NCBI RefSeq assembly: GCF_900116365.1
Contig: NZ_FPAG01000002.1
Span: 234,576-298,575 of the forward strand
Source of the DNA: Zhouia amylolytica
Lineage (GTDB): Bacteria > Bacteroidota > Bacteroidia > Flavobacteriales > Flavobacteriaceae
DNA length: 64,000 nucleotides
Direction of reading: 5' to 3'
The translations under genes were made by a program, and so were the position numbers. Under the pieces are notes generated by a model. That model was not told the DNA's origin. It did no database searches and saw only the letters and a program-made list of their open reading frames with translations. Positions 26,302 through 35,318 of the stretch are shown in pieces; the first letter of the stretch is position 1; the number at the start of each line of letters is the position of its first letter.

Positions 26302-26477
26302 AATAATTAGATTTAATTGGTTTTTAATCAAATAGCCTAATTAGGTGGCATGGTCTATCGGGATACTCAAAAATATGAAGTTGTCCTTTTTATTGCTTAC
26401 GGCAACCCGTAATTAGATAAGGTATTGGCCGACAAAATTGCTGATTTAATTACTTTTTATGGTTGGATAGACTGGTA

Positions 26478-26783
26478 TTAGAATCTTGTTATTTCTTGAA
26501 CCTTTTCAATTTCATCAGACTCTGTAGGTATCCATTGTACGGCATGTAAATTGTTTATACTATCAGTACCACCCTGTGAGATGGGTACAATATGTTCAAT
26601 GTACCATCCGGTTCCATTCGGGGAATTTTTACCAAACATTTTCCATTCAATTACTGCTCCATAAGCATCTAAGCGAACGAAATTTGGGTTGGTTCCTTCT
26701 ATTTTTTTAGCTTTTTGCCAAACGGCAATACGGGTTTCCAATGACCATGGATTTCCGTATGTATTGGTATTGTTTGGTTGCAT
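26478..26783 (-). CDS. HNH-endonuclease-like small protein
   Basis: About 101 residues from the ATG at 26783. The C-terminal half has an HNH-like signature: GWYIEHIVPISQGGTDSINN followed by LHAVQW, i.e. the EH-x-(I/V)-P, GG-x-D and NL/NN features of the beta-beta-alpha metal fold. The N-terminal part is short and basic-aromatic. The metal-binding cysteines of many HNH proteins are absent. It could be a nuclease or a decayed relative; it stands alone. Confidence 0.65.
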   Translation of the reverse strand: MQPNNTNTYGNPWSLETRIAVWQKAKKIEGTNPNFVRLDAYGAVIEWKMFGKNSPNGTGWYIEHIVPISQGGTDSINNLHAVQWIPTESDEIEKVQEITRF

Positions 26784-26971
26784 AAAAACGGGATTTTTAT
26801 TGAATTTAATTAGGTGAATAGACGAACAGAGAAACATGAGCTATGTAAGAAGTCTTTCATTCACCACACTTTTTAATGATTGATGAGACAAAAATCGTTT
26901 TAAAACTCATTTTTTACTTACGGAAAACCGTAGTCAGCAAATTTTTAAGATGAAAAGTATAAAGTTGGTTT

Positions 26972-27637
26972 TTAAATAAGTCCGAGGTCTTTTACAATAG
27001 CCACCAGATGGGTAGAGTTTTTAGCTTTAAAATATATTTTTAGCTTATTCAGGCGTTTTTCTATACTACTTAAGCTTGCTGGAAAAACACCTTCAGCTTT
27101 AAAGTTCTTGGCTATTTCATCTTGTAATAAGCCATTGGCTAGCTCATTGATTAATCGGATATCATAATCGTCTATTTCCATAACAGGGGTACCCTTGATT
27201 GCATAATCGAGGGATTGGGAAAGATAGTACTCGTTTTTGTAGACGGTTTCTATGGCCTTATTTATTTCTCTGGCACTTTCTCTCCCTTTGCATACATAAC
27301 CGTGTATTCCGGGTTCATTGAAAAAGTTTTTTATTTTCAGCGGTCGATCTTCGATGGAGTACATGATGATTTTGGTTGGAGGATGTAATTTTAAAACTTC
27401 CCTGGCCAGTTCATCCCCTGAGCATATGTTGCAGTTCCTATGGTCTGGTTTAAATGACAGGTCAGTAATTAGTAAATCATAGGGGAGCGCTTCCAATAAT
27501 GCCTTTTTAACCTTTAGTATGGCATCATCACAATATTTAACATGTGCTATTTCAAAATCAAAACTCTTTTTTAAATTGGTTACGATTCCTAAGTTAATAC
27601 TATCTATATCTTCCGCTATGAGTACTTTCCTGAACAT
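26972..27637 (-). CDS. NarL/LuxR-type response regulator
   Basis: A 221-residue regulator: receiver domain at about 1-130 with acidic pair E9/D10, phospho-acceptor D59 (LLITDLSF) and Lys in YVCKGRES; then a C-terminal LuxR-like helix-turn-helix at about 150-215 (ELANGLLQDEIAKNF...SIEKRLNKLKIYFKAKN). The HTH deviates from the usual LuxR spacing by an insertion (KAEGVFPASLSS). It lies 16 bases after the TPR histidine kinase gene and is its partner. Confidence 0.88.
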   Translation of the reverse strand: MFRKVLIAEDIDSINLGIVTNLKKSFDFEIAHVKYCDDAILKVKKALLEALPYDLLITDLSFKPDHRNCNICSGDELAREVLKLHPPTKIIMYSIEDRPLKIKNFFNEPGIHGYVCKGRESAREINKAIETVYKNEYYLSQSLDYAIKGTPVMEIDDYDIRLINELANGLLQDEIAKNFKAEGVFPASLSSIEKRLNKLKIYFKAKNSTHLVAIVKDLGLI

Positions 27638-27653
27638 CTTTAAAGTTGTTTTC

Positions 27654-29609
27654 TTAGATGGGGATTTCTATGATTATTACTAATCCCTGAGTAGGTGAAT
27701 TAGCAAAAGTAACGGTTCCATTAGCAGCTTCTATACGGTTTTCCACATTTTTTAATCCTCCAGCTCGAGACGTTATAGAGGGGTCTAATCCAATACCATT
27801 ATCAGAATATTTAACAGTTAACAGGTTCGGATCTGATTCGAACATCAGGGCAACCAATGTTGCCTGGCTATGTTTTTTCATATTGACCATTAACTCTTGT
27901 ACACATCGATATATAGCCACCTTTTTTGAGTGGTTTAGACGTCTCCAGGGGATAGTATCTATATTCCGTATGATGACATTTGCATGTTCAGAGTGGTAAG
28001 AGGCTAGCATGTCTTTAAGTCCCACAGCGAAATTAGTTCCGGTATCAATATCACCATATTCTTTAGAAATATCTCTTGTTTTATGGTATAGTTTATCCAG
28101 TTGATTTTCTAGTTGTTCTAAAACAGGTGAGACCTTCGGTTCATTCTGTAACGAGGTAAGGGTATGGAATACATCATTCGCAACTTCATCGTGTACGCGT
28201 TTCGAAATTAAACGCTCAGTTTCATAGGTTGCTAACTCTTTTTCTCGCTGATGTTTGTTTTTTATAAGATGATACCTCCAAATTACTGCCCCGATTACAA
28301 TGATGAGTATAAGGCCTAAAGCAATATTTCTGGTTTTTACCTTGCTTATTTCCAAGGCGTTCAGTTGGGCATTTGATTTTAGTAGTGCATTTTCATTGCG
28401 GTTCCTTTCCGTGTCATAAATTATTTTAGCATAACTGATATTGGCCTGTTCTCTTGCTTTATGGAGACTATCGCTTAGGCGATGGTACTTCAGTGCATAT
28501 TGACGAGGCGTTTCAGAGGTGGCTATGATCATTGAAAGCGCCAGAAGTTGGTCGTCTACATTTTGGTATGTTTTGGCCGTTTCATATGCTTTTTGCGCCA
28601 TTTTAAATGCCATGCGGTTATTTTTATCCGCATAGTGTTCAGCTAAATGAATATAACTTGCATTAAGGTTTTCCGGTACGTTCTTCTGTTTTCTTAATTC
28701 CAATGCCTCCAGAAGGTATTTTTCAGCATCAATATGACCTAATTTACTTTTGGCAAAGGCCCAATTGTCAATAACTCGAGCGTTTAAGGTTATGTTCTTG
28801 GGATTACGTAATAGGGTATCGTAGACTATGGACGACAGGGTATTGAATGCTTTGGTAAAATGCTCTTGCTTCAAATATACCACGGCCATATTGTTCTTAA
28901 TAGATATAACGCTCAAAGAGTCTTTAGCAATACTCAGAGCTCGATTATACCAATATAAGGCTTCCTTGTATTGTCCTTTATTCTTGGAAATAATCGCCAG
29001 ATGATTTTTTAAATTTATGTAAAGTTTATTGGCGGTCTTTTTATTGAGATACTTTAAGCCGTCGATGGCGGTCTTTTCTGCCACCTGATAATTCGCCTTA
29101 TCGTTTAATATTTTTACCAAATCCAATGACCTTTTGGCCACATTCAGGCTATCATTTAAATGCTTGTAAAGTTGCACTGCCTGATAATAATTGCCGATTG
29201 CACTATCTATTTGATTGTCTTTTTTAAAATAGAATCCCTTTAAATACTTTATATAGGCAATATTAGCAGTATCCTTTGCTCTGGTATAATCGTTTAATAA
29301 TATATCAGAATAATGAAATGTACTGTCTAAGGGGCGTTTCCTACCTAAAAGAACGATACGCTGTCGAAGTAAGTTCTGATATATTTCAGGAACATTTTTG
29401 GATTTGGCAAGCTGTAATGCTGTATTGTTTTTAGACAAAGCCATATCGATCAACTTTTTCTCTTTTAATCGTTCAACGCTATCATACAGCGAATCGATTT
29501 GATTCAGAAAGGTATCATTTTCTGATGGGTGATCTTTTTGGTTATTGCATGAGACGGTTCCAAGTATAATGATAAGAATAAAGAAGTATATGGCTTTTGG
29601 TGTAGTCAT
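27654..29609 (-). CDS. TPR-containing sensor histidine kinase, lipoprotein-type signal
   Basis: A 651-residue kinase. A lipoprotein-like signal ends at Cys21 (GTVSC). About residues 40-400 contain tetratricopeptide repeats in the periplasm; one transmembrane helix lies at 428-444. The HisKA_3-type phospho-acceptor His473 is in RVHDEVAND, and the HATPase_c domain shows the N box (QELMVNMKKHSQ) and DNGIGL at about 603-608, then GGLKNVENRI. This is the NarX/LiaS-like class pairing with LuxR regulators. The cognate regulator follows immediately. Confidence 0.92.
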   Translation of the reverse strand: MTTPKAIYFFILIIILGTVSCNNQKDHPSENDTFLNQIDSLYDSVERLKEKKLIDMALSKNNTALQLAKSKNVPEIYQNLLRQRIVLLGRKRPLDSTFHYSDILLNDYTRAKDTANIAYIKYLKGFYFKKDNQIDSAIGNYYQAVQLYKHLNDSLNVAKRSLDLVKILNDKANYQVAEKTAIDGLKYLNKKTANKLYINLKNHLAIISKNKGQYKEALYWYNRALSIAKDSLSVISIKNNMAVVYLKQEHFTKAFNTLSSIVYDTLLRNPKNITLNARVIDNWAFAKSKLGHIDAEKYLLEALELRKQKNVPENLNASYIHLAEHYADKNNRMAFKMAQKAYETAKTYQNVDDQLLALSMIIATSETPRQYALKYHRLSDSLHKAREQANISYAKIIYDTERNRNENALLKSNAQLNALEISKVKTRNIALGLILIIVIGAVIWRYHLIKNKHQREKELATYETERLISKRVHDEVANDVFHTLTSLQNEPKVSPVLEQLENQLDKLYHKTRDISKEYGDIDTGTNFAVGLKDMLASYHSEHANVIIRNIDTIPWRRLNHSKKVAIYRCVQELMVNMKKHSQATLVALMFESDPNLLTVKYSDNGIGLDPSITSRAGGLKNVENRIEAANGTVTFANSPTQGLVIIIEIPI

Positions 29610-30065
29610 TATGCAAAATTAAAAATTTACAGCGGGTCGTTTCAAGTGGTTGGGTATTTTTCAGAAGGCTAAATTTCCAAAAAATCTGTAGCTAAATTTT
29701 GGCTTTATTAAAATTGTAAAGTTATAAGCTGAATTAAATTTTGTCTTTAAATAGATATCTCAATAGCATGTTTACATATCATAATCCCACGGCAAATTTA
29801 TGTCATAGTTGGTTGGTTTTATATGCGTCAAATATAAGGAAAAATCTTATTTGATTAGTAGCGATTATGTAGGTTTATGCACCTTGAAGGTGCTTTTGTT
29901 CATTTAGACGAAATAGGAGCTCCGAAAATGCAGGCAGTCCTAATTATAGCTATATTTAAAATAGCTCAAGGGCTTACTCCATTTGTACCTGTCTCATAAT
30001 CAGTGAGCGTATTCATATTCCTGCATTATGCTATCGGAAGTTGAGCAAATCAAATGTTTAGCCAT
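29610..30065. other. Intergenic region between divergent genes
   Basis: This 456-base gap separates the histidine kinase (leftward) from the alpha/beta-hydrolase gene (rightward). It contains a small hairpin, GCACCT-TGA-AGGTGC at 29879-29893 followed by TTTT, a possible orphan terminator. No convincing coding sequence or RNA gene is seen. Confidence 0.5.
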
Positions 30066-31103
30066 ATGAAATCAATATTATTTGTAGTGTGTTTCTCACT
30101 ACTGTTAGTTTCTTGCAAATTCGGAGATGAACCTATTGATCAGTTAAATTCATTTAGCAGTTATTTAGATTATTCAGAACGCAACGATCGCTTAAGCGGC
30201 GGGGTGAAGATGATTCCTGTTAGTACAAAAAAAGGTACTTATAAAGTGTGGACAAAACGAACAGGAAATAACGCTTCTATTAAGGTATTATTACTTCATG
30301 GAGGGCCAGGTGCTACACATGAATATTTTGAGTGTTTTGATTCGTATTTTCCGAAGGCGGAAATAGAATATTATTATTATGATCAACTGGAGTCATTCTA
30401 TTCTGACCAACCAAATGATAGTTTGTTATGGAGTGTAGACCGTTATGTTGATGAGGTTGAACAAGTTCGAAAAGCACTGAATCTGGATGTTACTAACTTT
30501 TATCTTTATGGTCATTCCTGGGGAGGTATTCTGGCCATGGAATACGCTTTGAAATATCAACAGCATTTAAAGGGGTTGGTTATTTCTAATATGATGGCTT
30601 CAATACCCGATTATATCTCTTACGCTAATGAGGTTTTGGGTCCGCAGTTAGATCCAGAGGTACTCAAAGAGATTAAAGCTCTGGAGGCCTCAAATGATTA
30701 TAGTAATCCCAAATATTCAGAATTGGTTTTTACTCATTATTACCCGGAACATATATTAAGGATGCCTCTTAAACAATGGCCCAACCCTGTCAACAGGGCC
30801 TTTGCAAATATCAATCACGATTTATATGTCACCATGCAGGGACCCAGTGAGTTTGGAGTAGCGGGAGATGCGAAGTTAAAAGATTGGGATGTCACCAATC
30901 GCCTTCCTGAAATCAGCGTGCCCACATTGGTAATAGGAGCCACTTACGATACTATGGATCCTAGACATATGGAAAAGATTGCTTCCATGGTTCAGAATGG
31001 AAGTTATCTACTTTGCCCAAAGGGAAGTCACTTGGCAATGTATGATGATCAGGAGACTTATTTTGACGGATTAATAAAGTTTGTCAAAGAAGTTAACAAG
31101 TGA
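30066..31103 (+). CDS. Proline iminopeptidase-like alpha/beta hydrolase, lipoprotein
   Basis: About 345 residues from the ATG at 30066, with lipobox Cys17 (LLVSC). The alpha/beta-hydrolase fold shows the oxyanion motif HGGPGATHEY (78 onward), the nucleophile Ser151 in GHSWGG, and likely acid/base residues in YDTMDPRH and KGSHLAMYDD. The HGGPG motif is the mark of proline iminopeptidases (S33). It should cleave short peptides or esters at the cell surface or periplasm. Confidence 0.9.
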   Translation: MKSILFVVCFSLLLVSCKFGDEPIDQLNSFSSYLDYSERNDRLSGGVKMIPVSTKKGTYKVWTKRTGNNASIKVLLLHGGPGATHEYFECFDSYFPKAEIEYYYYDQLESFYSDQPNDSLLWSVDRYVDEVEQVRKALNLDVTNFYLYGHSWGGILAMEYALKYQQHLKGLVISNMMASIPDYISYANEVLGPQLDPEVLKEIKALEASNDYSNPKYSELVFTHYYPEHILRMPLKQWPNPVNRAFANINHDLYVTMQGPSEFGVAGDAKLKDWDVTNRLPEISVPTLVIGATYDTMDPRHMEKIASMVQNGSYLLCPKGSHLAMYDDQETYFDGLIKFVKEVNK

Positions 31104-31264
31104 AAATTCTTTAAGTAAACAGGATGATGTTAAAAAAGTAGTATTCGGAGATTTCTAAAAGGAACGGCCAGGCAGTCGAGCCCTTAGATGGTTAAATAAA
31201 AGTTTCGACTGCGATCAGGCTGACCCGGATGTTAAAGACCTACAATTTAACGATCCTTATAATA

Positions 31265-32632
31265 TTATAAATTGAAATCATCAAAGATGGATTCGAGTTT
31301 GCCAGATGAAGGGACCGGCGCATTATAATCGATAATATTTCCCTGGGGATCGAGTATAATAAATCGCGGTATACCTTTAATCAGGTAGTTCTGAACAAAT
31401 GAGGACTCCCAGTTTTTATCAGCCAATAACTGAACACCACCCAGATTTTCATCTTTGATCATTTGCTTCCATTTGTCCCGATCTTTTTGTCTATCAATAG
31501 AAATGCTTACAAATTTTATATTTTTATCATGGTATTTGGTTTCGAGCTCTTTTAAATAAGGAATCTCTTTTCTACATGGTCCACACCAGGTTGCCCATAC
31601 GTCTATAAACAGGTATGAACCAGCTAAATCTTTAAGAGAGGTACTACCACCTTGATAATTTTCATAGTCTTCAAAACCTGGAGATGGAGCGCCTTTAGCC
31701 ACTTTTTTTAAGATTTCATAACTAACTTTAATATCTTCATTATGAATTGGATTTGTAGAACTTTTAAGGAAAAGGCTATAAAATGTATTGAGGTCTTTGG
31801 TATAGGTAATACCGTATTTTGCATGGTTGAATGCTAAGCTGTTTCTAATGGTGTCGTTTTTAATGTTGGATATTTCTTTTAAAAATGCAATATCTTCTGC
31901 CAGATTTGATGTTTTGGCAGATAGTTGAGCTTTTTCGCGATACGTATCTTCTATCATTCTTCTGTAACGATTAGAAAACAGGTAATCCATACCACTGTTG
32001 AAATCCATATTTTCTTCCAATGCATTTAACTTCGAGGTTAATCCTGAAATTACACCAAGGGTATCTTTAGAGTGAAGTCTTTGTAAATCTGCAATATATC
32101 CATAGGTGATACTTCGTTTTTCCAGACCTTTAAAAGCAGGGGGAAGAGCAGGGTATGAATTAAGGAACTGATGCATGGATTCTTTCAGGTCATTTAAAAG
32201 TAAAAGACTTGAATCGTTCCGCATTTTCATAGCTTCCTGTCTCTTAGTCATAGCCTCGCGTTGCTTCGATATTTTTTGAAATAAGTAATTGTTTTCAACA
32301 CCGCCCTCACCTTTATAAGATAGGGTATTTCGAAAGTTATTGGAGTCAAATACAATCTCCAGATCATATCCATTATGTAAATAAGTTCTCCAGAATAGTT
32401 TCCCATAGGAAAGCAGATATGAGCCTGGCAATATATCAAGGGTATCCTTAAAGTTTCCTGATTCATCTACCTGGATGGTGTCCCGAAAGTAATCATTTCC
32501 CGCAATAAGCAATAGAGCATTATTCGGGTTGGTTATTGTACCGGAGATAACGGTTTTAGATTTGGGAATTTCTGTTTCACAGCTATTTAGCAATGTGAAT
32601 AATCCTGAAATTAATATAATTTTCTTAAGCAT
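31265..32632 (-). CDS. TlpA-like thioredoxin-fold lipoprotein
   Basis: A 455-residue lipoprotein (lipobox Cys18, LLNSC). The N-terminal ~110 residues form a DUF4369-like beta domain (KTVISGTITNPNNALLLIAG), the centre is helical, and the C-terminus is an AhpC/TSA-TlpA thioredoxin domain with the redox pair C350/C353 in ATWCGPCRKE and the cis-Pro segment GIPRFIILD. It should act as a periplasmic disulfide reductase. It lies downstream of the STN-SusC/SusD operon but behind a terminator, so it may have its own promoter. Confidence 0.88.
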   Translation of the reverse strand: MLKKIILISGLFTLLNSCETEIPKSKTVISGTITNPNNALLLIAGNDYFRDTIQVDESGNFKDTLDILPGSYLLSYGKLFWRTYLHNGYDLEIVFDSNNFRNTLSYKGEGGVENNYLFQKISKQREAMTKRQEAMKMRNDSSLLLLNDLKESMHQFLNSYPALPPAFKGLEKRSITYGYIADLQRLHSKDTLGVISGLTSKLNALEENMDFNSGMDYLFSNRYRRMIEDTYREKAQLSAKTSNLAEDIAFLKEISNIKNDTIRNSLAFNHAKYGITYTKDLNTFYSLFLKSSTNPIHNEDIKVSYEILKKVAKGAPSPGFEDYENYQGGSTSLKDLAGSYLFIDVWATWCGPCRKEIPYLKELETKYHDKNIKFVSISIDRQKDRDKWKQMIKDENLGGVQLLADKNWESSFVQNYLIKGIPRFIILDPQGNIIDYNAPVPSSGKLESIFDDFNL

Positions 32633-32653
32633 GAGTGATTTTTTATGGAAAAC

Positions 32654-32688
32654 AAAATCGCCCTCTGGGGTCAGTTGAGGGCGATTTT
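32654..32688 (-). terminator. Terminator between the two thioredoxin-fold genes
   Basis: AAAATCGCCCTC (32654-32665) pairs with GAGGGCGATTTT (32677-32688) over 12 bp with an 11-base loop. On the minus strand the stem ends in TTTT followed by G and TTTT. It terminates the SusC-SusD-thioredoxin transcript or attenuates read-through into the TlpA-like gene. Confidence 0.85.
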
Positions 32689-32727
32689 TAAACTAACTAA
32701 CTGCAAATTCAAAACTCAAACAAATGT

Positions 32728-33933
32728 TTAGTTCAACCCCTTTATTTCTTCAAGATTCTGGATAGCACGTTTTTTAACCTTACTACTTATAGTATCTGCC
32801 ATAGCAACTGCTTTTTCACCTGCTGCAATGGCCTCCTCTTTTTCACCTGTACGACCTAATATTTGCGCATAGGTACTTACAATACCATAACTGTCAGGGT
32901 TCAGTGCATAGGCATTTTTGATAAGCTTTGATGCCTGAGACAAAAGAGTCTTGTTTTCTTTATGATAAAGTAATACAGATCGCGCTATAAAGGCAATGGT
33001 TTCCTCATCACCTTTAATAAGATCATTTACATAGAAATCAGAGGTTTTAATAAATTCTTCCTCATCCAAATTAACCAAATAAAATTGGGAATGCATTATA
33101 GATAGGTCCCTTGGACTGGCATTTAAGCTTTTTAATGAATCGAGGCCTTCAAAGAATAGAACACGTTCATTGTTTCTACTGTACGAATACATTTTACGCT
33201 GTAGTGCTTTACGGTAAATAACATTTACTTCATCCGCACCATAATTTGTTGTAAAATATGATTTATTATTGTTCATGAACAGAAACAAGGTGTCTTCATC
33301 ATTATTAGCGAAGCTTTGGATCAGTTTCCAACCGGCAGGGCTTTTAAGGAATTGGTCATCAATCTTTTCCATAATCTCAGTAAGCACTTCATTTGCTTTG
33401 GGATCTCTGAATTTATTGAGTTGAATTGCATAATTTGTAAGTTCCTCCACACTCATGGTACCTGTTTCATATTTTTTCACAAGATTTCCATAGGCATTTT
33501 GGGGATTTAGGGCCTTTTTACCTTCATTAATAAAGGCTTCAGCTTCCATTTTCGATTTAGCCAGATGGATCAGTTTACCTTTACCATCAATAAAAAGATA
33601 CGTAGGGTAAGAAGATACCTGATAACGCTTAGCCAGTTCAGGGCCTTCTCCTTTTTCCATATCGATCTTATAGTTTATGAAATTTTCATTGTAAAAGTCA
33701 TGAACATCTTGCTTTACAAATACATGCTTTTCCATCCACTTACAAGGAGCACACCATGAGGTGTAGCAATCGATAAATATCAGCTTGTTTTCTTTTGCTC
33801 CCAGATCCAAAATCTCTTGAAAAGAGCCTTCTGAAAAGTGAATGGCATTATATGTTTCTTTTTTCTCTTCCTGCTTTTGTTTGCAGGAAAGAGAAATCAT
33901 GCTTATACTTAGAAGTATTACTATTTTTTTCAT
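32728..33933 (-). CDS. Thioredoxin-fold lipoprotein (DUF255/thioredoxin_7-like)
   Basis: A 401-residue lipoprotein (lipobox Cys17, SLSC). The thioredoxin domain is N-terminal (about 30-145): redox motif C61-A-P-C64 in YTSWCAPCKWMEKHVF, and cis-Pro in SSYPTYLFID. The rest is an all-helical region with a TPR-like end (NPDSYGIVSTYAQILGRTGE). Its start overlaps the SusD stop by one base, so it belongs to the SusCD operon. A redox lipoprotein co-expressed with a TonB transporter suggests maintenance or maturation of an imported substrate or of a surface protein (inference). Confidence 0.85.
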   Translation of the reverse strand: MKKIVILLSISMISLSCKQKQEEKKETYNAIHFSEGSFQEILDLGAKENKLIFIDCYTSWCAPCKWMEKHVFVKQDVHDFYNENFINYKIDMEKGEGPELAKRYQVSSYPTYLFIDGKGKLIHLAKSKMEAEAFINEGKKALNPQNAYGNLVKKYETGTMSVEELTNYAIQLNKFRDPKANEVLTEIMEKIDDQFLKSPAGWKLIQSFANNDEDTLFLFMNNNKSYFTTNYGADEVNVIYRKALQRKMYSYSRNNERVLFFEGLDSLKSLNASPRDLSIMHSQFYLVNLDEEEFIKTSDFYVNDLIKGDEETIAFIARSVLLYHKENKTLLSQASKLIKNAYALNPDSYGIVSTYAQILGRTGEKEEAIAAGEKAVAMADTISSKVKKRAIQNLEEIKGLN

Positions 33934-35318
33934 TAGTATCCGGGGTTTTGTTTGATGATACCTTCTGATAATTCTACCGTTTGATTTGGTAGTGGAAGGA
34001 TTAAACGTGTTTCTGATGGTAGTTCTTTATAGTCGTTAATATTAATGTCGCCCTCTTTGTGGAAACGAACCAAATCGAACCATTCTTCACCGGCCTCAGT
34101 TCCAAGTTCAAGTATTTTCTCAATGCGAATAGCATTTAATAATTCTTGAGGATCATTTGTGGTTAGCAGGGGGTTGCCACTACGTTCTCTGATAGTGTTT
34201 ACAGCTCCTTTGGCAGCCTCAATATCATTGTTTGAACGCAATATAGCTTCAGCATATATTAAATAAGTTTCAGCAAGACGCATAAAATATTGCGTATCGG
34301 CGGTAAGCGGCACTCCGTTATAGGTAGATCCGTTAAATTTATTATTTCTGATGCTTCCCGAAGCAGTAAAGGCAATGGCGTCTTCATATCGGGCATCCGT
34401 TTCCATAAGTGCTACATAATCGTCTGAAAGACCAAAATATGCACGTAGCATAAACGCTTTATTATTTCTGTCATTCAAATTATCGAATGGTGTTTGAAAA
34501 AGAACTTCATTGGGATTGTCAATCTTTTTGGTAAAAATGTCACCAAAACTTTCCTCTAACTGACGTTCGTTCGCATCTATAACTTCTTTTGCAAGTGTAG
34601 CTGCAGTTATATAGTCTTTTTGGTAAAGCGCAACCTTACTTTTTAAAGCTTTTGCAGCAAGTTTTGAACCGTAAAAGGTATTAGAAAAATCAGGAGCATT
34701 TTCAATAGCAAAATCCAAATCGTCAATTATCAGGTCATAAACATCATTTACATTAGCTCTTGCTTGCGGATCGGCGTTTGAGATGGGTTGTGTTTTAAGA
34801 ACAATTCCATATGCTGAATCCATATCGAAAAACTCTCCAAATAATCTTAGTAGGTAAAAATTAGATTGGGCTCTTAAGAATTTAGCTTCACCTATAATTT
34901 CTTGTTTACGAACATCTTCAGTTTGTAAAGCTTCAGTTTTAGTAATTACATGGTTGGCATTATTAATAAGAAAATACATTTTTGTATACATGTACTCCAG
35001 GTAATAATTATCGGAAGTAACATTGTTTGTGAAAAAGGCATTTTCAGCTCCGCCACCCCATACTCCGGGTTTCATTGTCGTTCCCATCATTGAAGTAACA
35101 GCGGGCATATAGACAATATAGTCAAGTCCGTCAATGAGCACGCCATAAACCCCATACAATACGGTCTGCGCCTGATCAACATTTGTAATTACTTTATCTT
35201 CTGATACCTGATATACCGGATCTACATCCGTAACATCTGTAATTTCACAAGAAGTAGTTAATACTCCTATTAGCGTTAGGGTTATAAATATGTTTTTATA
35301 TAATTTTTGCATAATCAT
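33933..35318 (-). CDS. RagB/SusD-family nutrient-binding lipoprotein
   Basis: A 461-residue lipoprotein (lipobox Cys24, TTSC). The N-terminal SusD-like region with TPR-type helices and the C-terminal motif (ETRLILPLPNQTVELSEG...QNPGY) are typical: SusD proteins end in W/N-QNPGY. Forms the lid of the SusC transporter, the start of which overlaps by one base. The substrate is unknown; with no glycoside hydrolase nearby it may not be a sugar. Confidence 0.92.
   Translation of the reverse strand: MIMQKLYKNIFITLTLIGVLTTSCEITDVTDVDPVYQVSEDKVITNVDQAQTVLYGVYGVLIDGLDYIVYMPAVTSMMGTTMKPGVWGGGAENAFFTNNVTSDNYYLEYMYTKMYFLINNANHVITKTEALQTEDVRKQEIIGEAKFLRAQSNFYLLRLFGEFFDMDSAYGIVLKTQPISNADPQARANVNDVYDLIIDDLDFAIENAPDFSNTFYGSKLAAKALKSKVALYQKDYITAATLAKEVIDANERQLEESFGDIFTKKIDNPNEVLFQTPFDNLNDRNNKAFMLRAYFGLSDDYVALMETDARYEDAIAFTASGSIRNNKFNGSTYNGVPLTADTQYFMRLAETYLIYAEAILRSNNDIEAAKGAVNTIRERSGNPLLTTNDPQELLNAIRIEKILELGTEAGEEWFDLVRFHKEGDININDYKELPSETRLILPLPNQTVELSEGIIKQNPGY

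Noticed and set aside
31172..31212. Inverted repeat GCAGTCGA ... TCGACTGC after the alpha/beta-hydrolase
   Set aside because: A 25-base loop and no T tract; not convincing as a terminator and short enough to be chance.
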